In this document: one piece after another, positions 61,285 to 64,000 of the stretch | Layout: the number at the start of each line of letters is the position of its first letter | How positions within the stretch are numbered: position 1 is the first letter of the stretch | Assembly (NCBI GenBank): GCA_033782935.1 | Contig: JAWQEG010001429.1 | Coordinates: 434,001-498,000, forward strand | DNA: 64,000 nt | Direction: 5' to 3' | Origin: Petrolisthes cinctipes | Taxonomy: Eukaryota; Arthropoda; Malacostraca; Decapoda; Porcellanidae | Program-made: the position numbers and the translations under genes | Notes under the pieces: model-generated | Databases searched by the model: none | The model's input: the letters and a program-made list of their open reading frames with translations, nothing else | Told to the model about the DNA's origin: nothing

Positions 61285-62186
61285 ATTACTTTAAACCCCA
61301 AAATGACAACACAGAGATTTACCCATTAACCCTCATCACCTACACATTTTCCCTTAACATTTCTATTTCACATAAATTACAGTAATAATATAATATCTGT
61401 TTATAATTCCTAACATGAAGAAAAAAGAGGATTCTCGCTTACTCCTACACTAATTTATACTCCCTGTTTCTCCCACGTCACAACACACCAGTTACTATTC
61501 AGGCCCAACCACCACCGAGATATAGTCCAAGTCACTGCTGGTAGAATACTAATTCCTCTAACTTGGGGAAAACACCTTGTAAACTTCGGAACGATTCCCT
61601 GAGGTTTCAGTCCGGACCTTCCAGGACAGTTCACAGTTCATATTTCCAGTCGGGAACAATCCCTTAGATGTCAGACTGGACTCCTGGGAGGTTCGTACTA
61701 CTTGTTCCGGTTTCAAGTCAGATTGTTTAAAAGGGGGGGGGGGGCGTAACAGTATATACTGAATAGCAAGAGATAGAGAGAAAAAAAAAACGAGGTTCTA
61801 GAGTGATAGTGTGTGTGTGTGTCTGTGTACTGAGAGAGAGAGAGAGAAAGAGAGAACAAGGAGCTAGAGCAGGTTGCTTGTTGTCCATAAAGAGAGATAA
61901 GGTCAACTTTTTTTTTTTTTTTATTAATTGCACCGTAGCATCAATCAACAGGCAGGCAACAATACATACGGGTAGGTGGGACCCATGAGAATTCAATGAC
62001 TACACACACACACACACATCACGAAAACATAACAGAATGGAGCACAAGCATAAAGACAAATATTTACATTATGACTTATTTAAATCCACCAAAACGAGGG
62101 TGGCGTACCAGAAGTTCCTCCAGAACCTGATGGTTCAGAAGGTGTCGACAAACCACATCAAGTAGCAGGCCCCGGGGCAGCAAGTG
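61285..62186. other. Non-coding DNA with simple tracts
   Basis: It contains a G run (61733-61743), a GT run near 61810, a GAGA run near 61833 and a T run at 61910-61921. The right part is probably the 3' UTR of the adjacent LINE. Confidence 0.5.
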
Positions 62187-64000
62187 TCAGACAGTGGGGC
62201 AGGCCAGGCAATAGTGCTCTATAGTGTTAGCACGAGGCGCTCGACACAAGTGACACTCAGTGAAGGGAGGCTCACACTGCATCCCAGCAACCTGCCACAG
62301 TGGCCGGTAGCCAAGCCTCAAACGAGCAGAGACTACATTGTGCCTCCGAACCATGGGGCCTCGACAACGGTAGGAATATTTGTGATGGCAGACAGACTCG
62401 TAATGTGTGATAGAGATGTTGAAGGGCCTCTCTGCATCACTGTGTCGCCGTACAGGGAGGAGAGCGGCGGAGCGGACTTTAGAGAGGTAACATGTCAGGG
62501 AGACAGAACGTCCAACACCACGAGGAGGCAGATGGCAGGCTTCCTTTGCGAGTCTGTCAACTGTACCATTGTGACGTAAACCTACGTGGGATGGCACCCA
62601 TAAAACTTTGACAATCAAGTTACGATGACGCAATAAAGCCAAAAAAAGATAAAATCTGCTGAATAACAGTAGAGTGTGTGGGCTGAACACTAGAGAGGGA
62701 ATGAAGGGCAGGTTTGGAGTCGCAGGAAATGGCAGCATTCACTCCACTTTGACAAACAAGACTAACAGCATCCAGAATGGCATACAGTTCACACAATGTT
62801 AAGCTAGATTGGTTACAGAGACAACGGCCAACCCAGTCCTCTGGAGGTGACACCATGTCAGGTGAGAAGATGGCACAACCTGCTGTACCATCCACTTGCA
62901 ATGAGCCATCAGTGTAGAGGCAGTATGGATCTGTGATGGAGGACGTCACTGTTTCTATGTGTTCCAGAGCCAACTGCCACTGTAGAGAAGGCAGTTCCGA
63001 CTTGGAAGTAGGTGTGAAGCTCACATCAGGTGTTGGTAGCATCCACAGAGGGGGCCCTGGGGGGACGTCTGCCACCATTATATCTATATTAATACTAAGG
63101 AGCATAGAGGAAACAGACCTTATAAGAGTACGTCCAGCAGGCAGTATGGGAGGGACCGGGTAGTTTGGTCTAAGAGAAGTCCTGACTAACTGAGAGTAAT
63201 GGGGTAAAAGATGTGGAAAATGGAGGCACTTGACAGTGAAGCAAGTAACACTAGAATAATTTCTCTCCATTAACGGGGGAAGACGCAACTCACGCTGCAT
63301 GTTCACTATCCTGGTCGACATTGGACACCCGAGAATTATTCTCATTGCTCTGTTCTGAAATATTTCTAAAGTTTCCAAAGTAGCCCTGGGAAGTTCAATC
63401 AGAGCAGGGGAGAGGTAACCAACAACTGAACGGATAAAAGCAATATAGATAGTCCTGGCTACTGGGATGGAGATGCTCAAGGAGTTGTTAGTGAGCCATT
63501 GAAGTGGTGTAAGTCGGCGCTGGAGATAACCCAATAAGTCCTGGACAATGGGATGGTCTTGAGGTCTGGCAGGGATAATCGGCCAAATTATTGGCTGGCG
63601 CACCCAGGTAGCGATACTGGGAACACATGGGAATGACAGTCCCTCCAATCGTAAACACTGGCTTAGCTTGAGGAAGGCGGCAGGTGAATATTCTGCCCTT
63701 ATCTGGGGAGACAATAGTGCCACAGTGAGAGGAGGCCACAGAGAAGGAGTCAAGAAACCGCTGGAGATCCCTCTGTGAGGTAGAATGAACACAGATATCA
63801 TCAGCATAGCACGTAATTGTAGTTCCAGGTATATCAGGGAGAGAAGTGAGCAGCCGATGCATCAGAATATTAAATAACAATAGGCTGAGAACACCCCCTT
63901 GAGGTGTACCAAGATGAAAAGTGCGCAAAGGACTGAGTGCACCACTGAAAAACACACAGGAGGTCCTGTTACTCAGGTAGCCCCGAATCCACCATAATAG
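62187..64000 (-). pseudogene. I/Jockey-like LINE ORF2: RT, RNase H and C-terminal zinc knuckle (runs off window)
   Basis: Read on the minus strand from 64000: RT motifs GTPQGGVLSLLLFNILMH and CYADDICVHS; thumb and connection sequence; RNase H with YTDGSLQVDG, CELYAILDAV and SCDSKP, then WVPSHVGL and VDRLAKEA; and finally CHLCRAPRANTIEHYCLAC, the usual C-terminal Cys/His knuckle. Two frameshifts break it. One lies near 63590, just after YRYLGAP. The other is at a run of seven A near 62641 (seven T on the coding strand), where dropping one base restores the RNase H frame. The clade is one with RNase H (I group likely). The N-terminal part lies beyond the window. Confidence 0.88.

Noticed and set aside
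62184..62579. Plus-strand 131-codon frame
   Set aside because: It is antisense to the LINE RNase H and knuckle region.

Overview
This window looks like nuclear DNA of an arthropod, most likely a crustacean. The evidence is spliced genes with GT-AG introns, long TA microsatellites, and a dense, nested mix of mobile elements: PIF/Harbinger, hAT, mariner-like MITEs, several LINE clades, a tRNA-derived SINE and two LTR retrotransposons, one with an envelope gene. The species assignment is inference. I see no bacterial genes, rRNA, functional tRNA or CRISPR.

The only host gene I can support is an SLC22-type organic cation/carnitine transporter on the minus strand. It occurs as two partial copies. 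Copy 1 (9501-18729) has exons 1-6. Copy 2 (45596-54786) has exons 1-3 and 5-10. The flanking and intronic DNA (9312-19675 and 47534-56368) is also duplicated. Exon 4, which carries the first MFS signature, is missing from copy 2, and exons 7-10 are missing from copy 1. The exon phases fit a ten-exon, 543-codon gene, but no single transcript within this window can contain all ten exons in order. The same unclassified repeat (R) lies at both lesions.

Layout: 1-3.6 kb, mostly non-coding, with a decayed HARBI1-like exon. 3.6-9.3 kb, repeat R split by a two-gene PIF/Harbinger element, with a MADF/Myb-like gene (plus) converging on a DDE transposase pseudogene (minus). 9.3-19.7 kb, SLC22 copy 1, with two insertions of one LINE family in its introns. 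20.2-21.4 kb, a decayed LINE. 21.5-24.0 kb, an inverted-repeat element. 24.6-26.1 kb, a hAT element containing a SINE. 28.9-29.5 kb, a pair of opposed MITEs. 31.6-33.0 kb, a short LTR element with PBS and PPT, inserted in a TA microsatellite. 33.1-43.0 kb, an env-bearing Ty3/gypsy element (errantivirus-like) with gag interrupted by a foldback element. 43.0-45.0 kb, a LINE. 45.6-56.4 kb, SLC22 copy 2 with at least three insertions absent from copy 1: a palindromic MITE, a 1.25-kb TIR element containing a minisatellite, and a solo LTR. 56.9-58.6 kb, two interleaved inverted repeats. 62.2-64.0 kb, an RNase H-bearing LINE running off the end.

Because copies 1 and 2 act as mutual empty-site controls, several insertions can be delimited to the base with target duplications. 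All alignments were made by eye.
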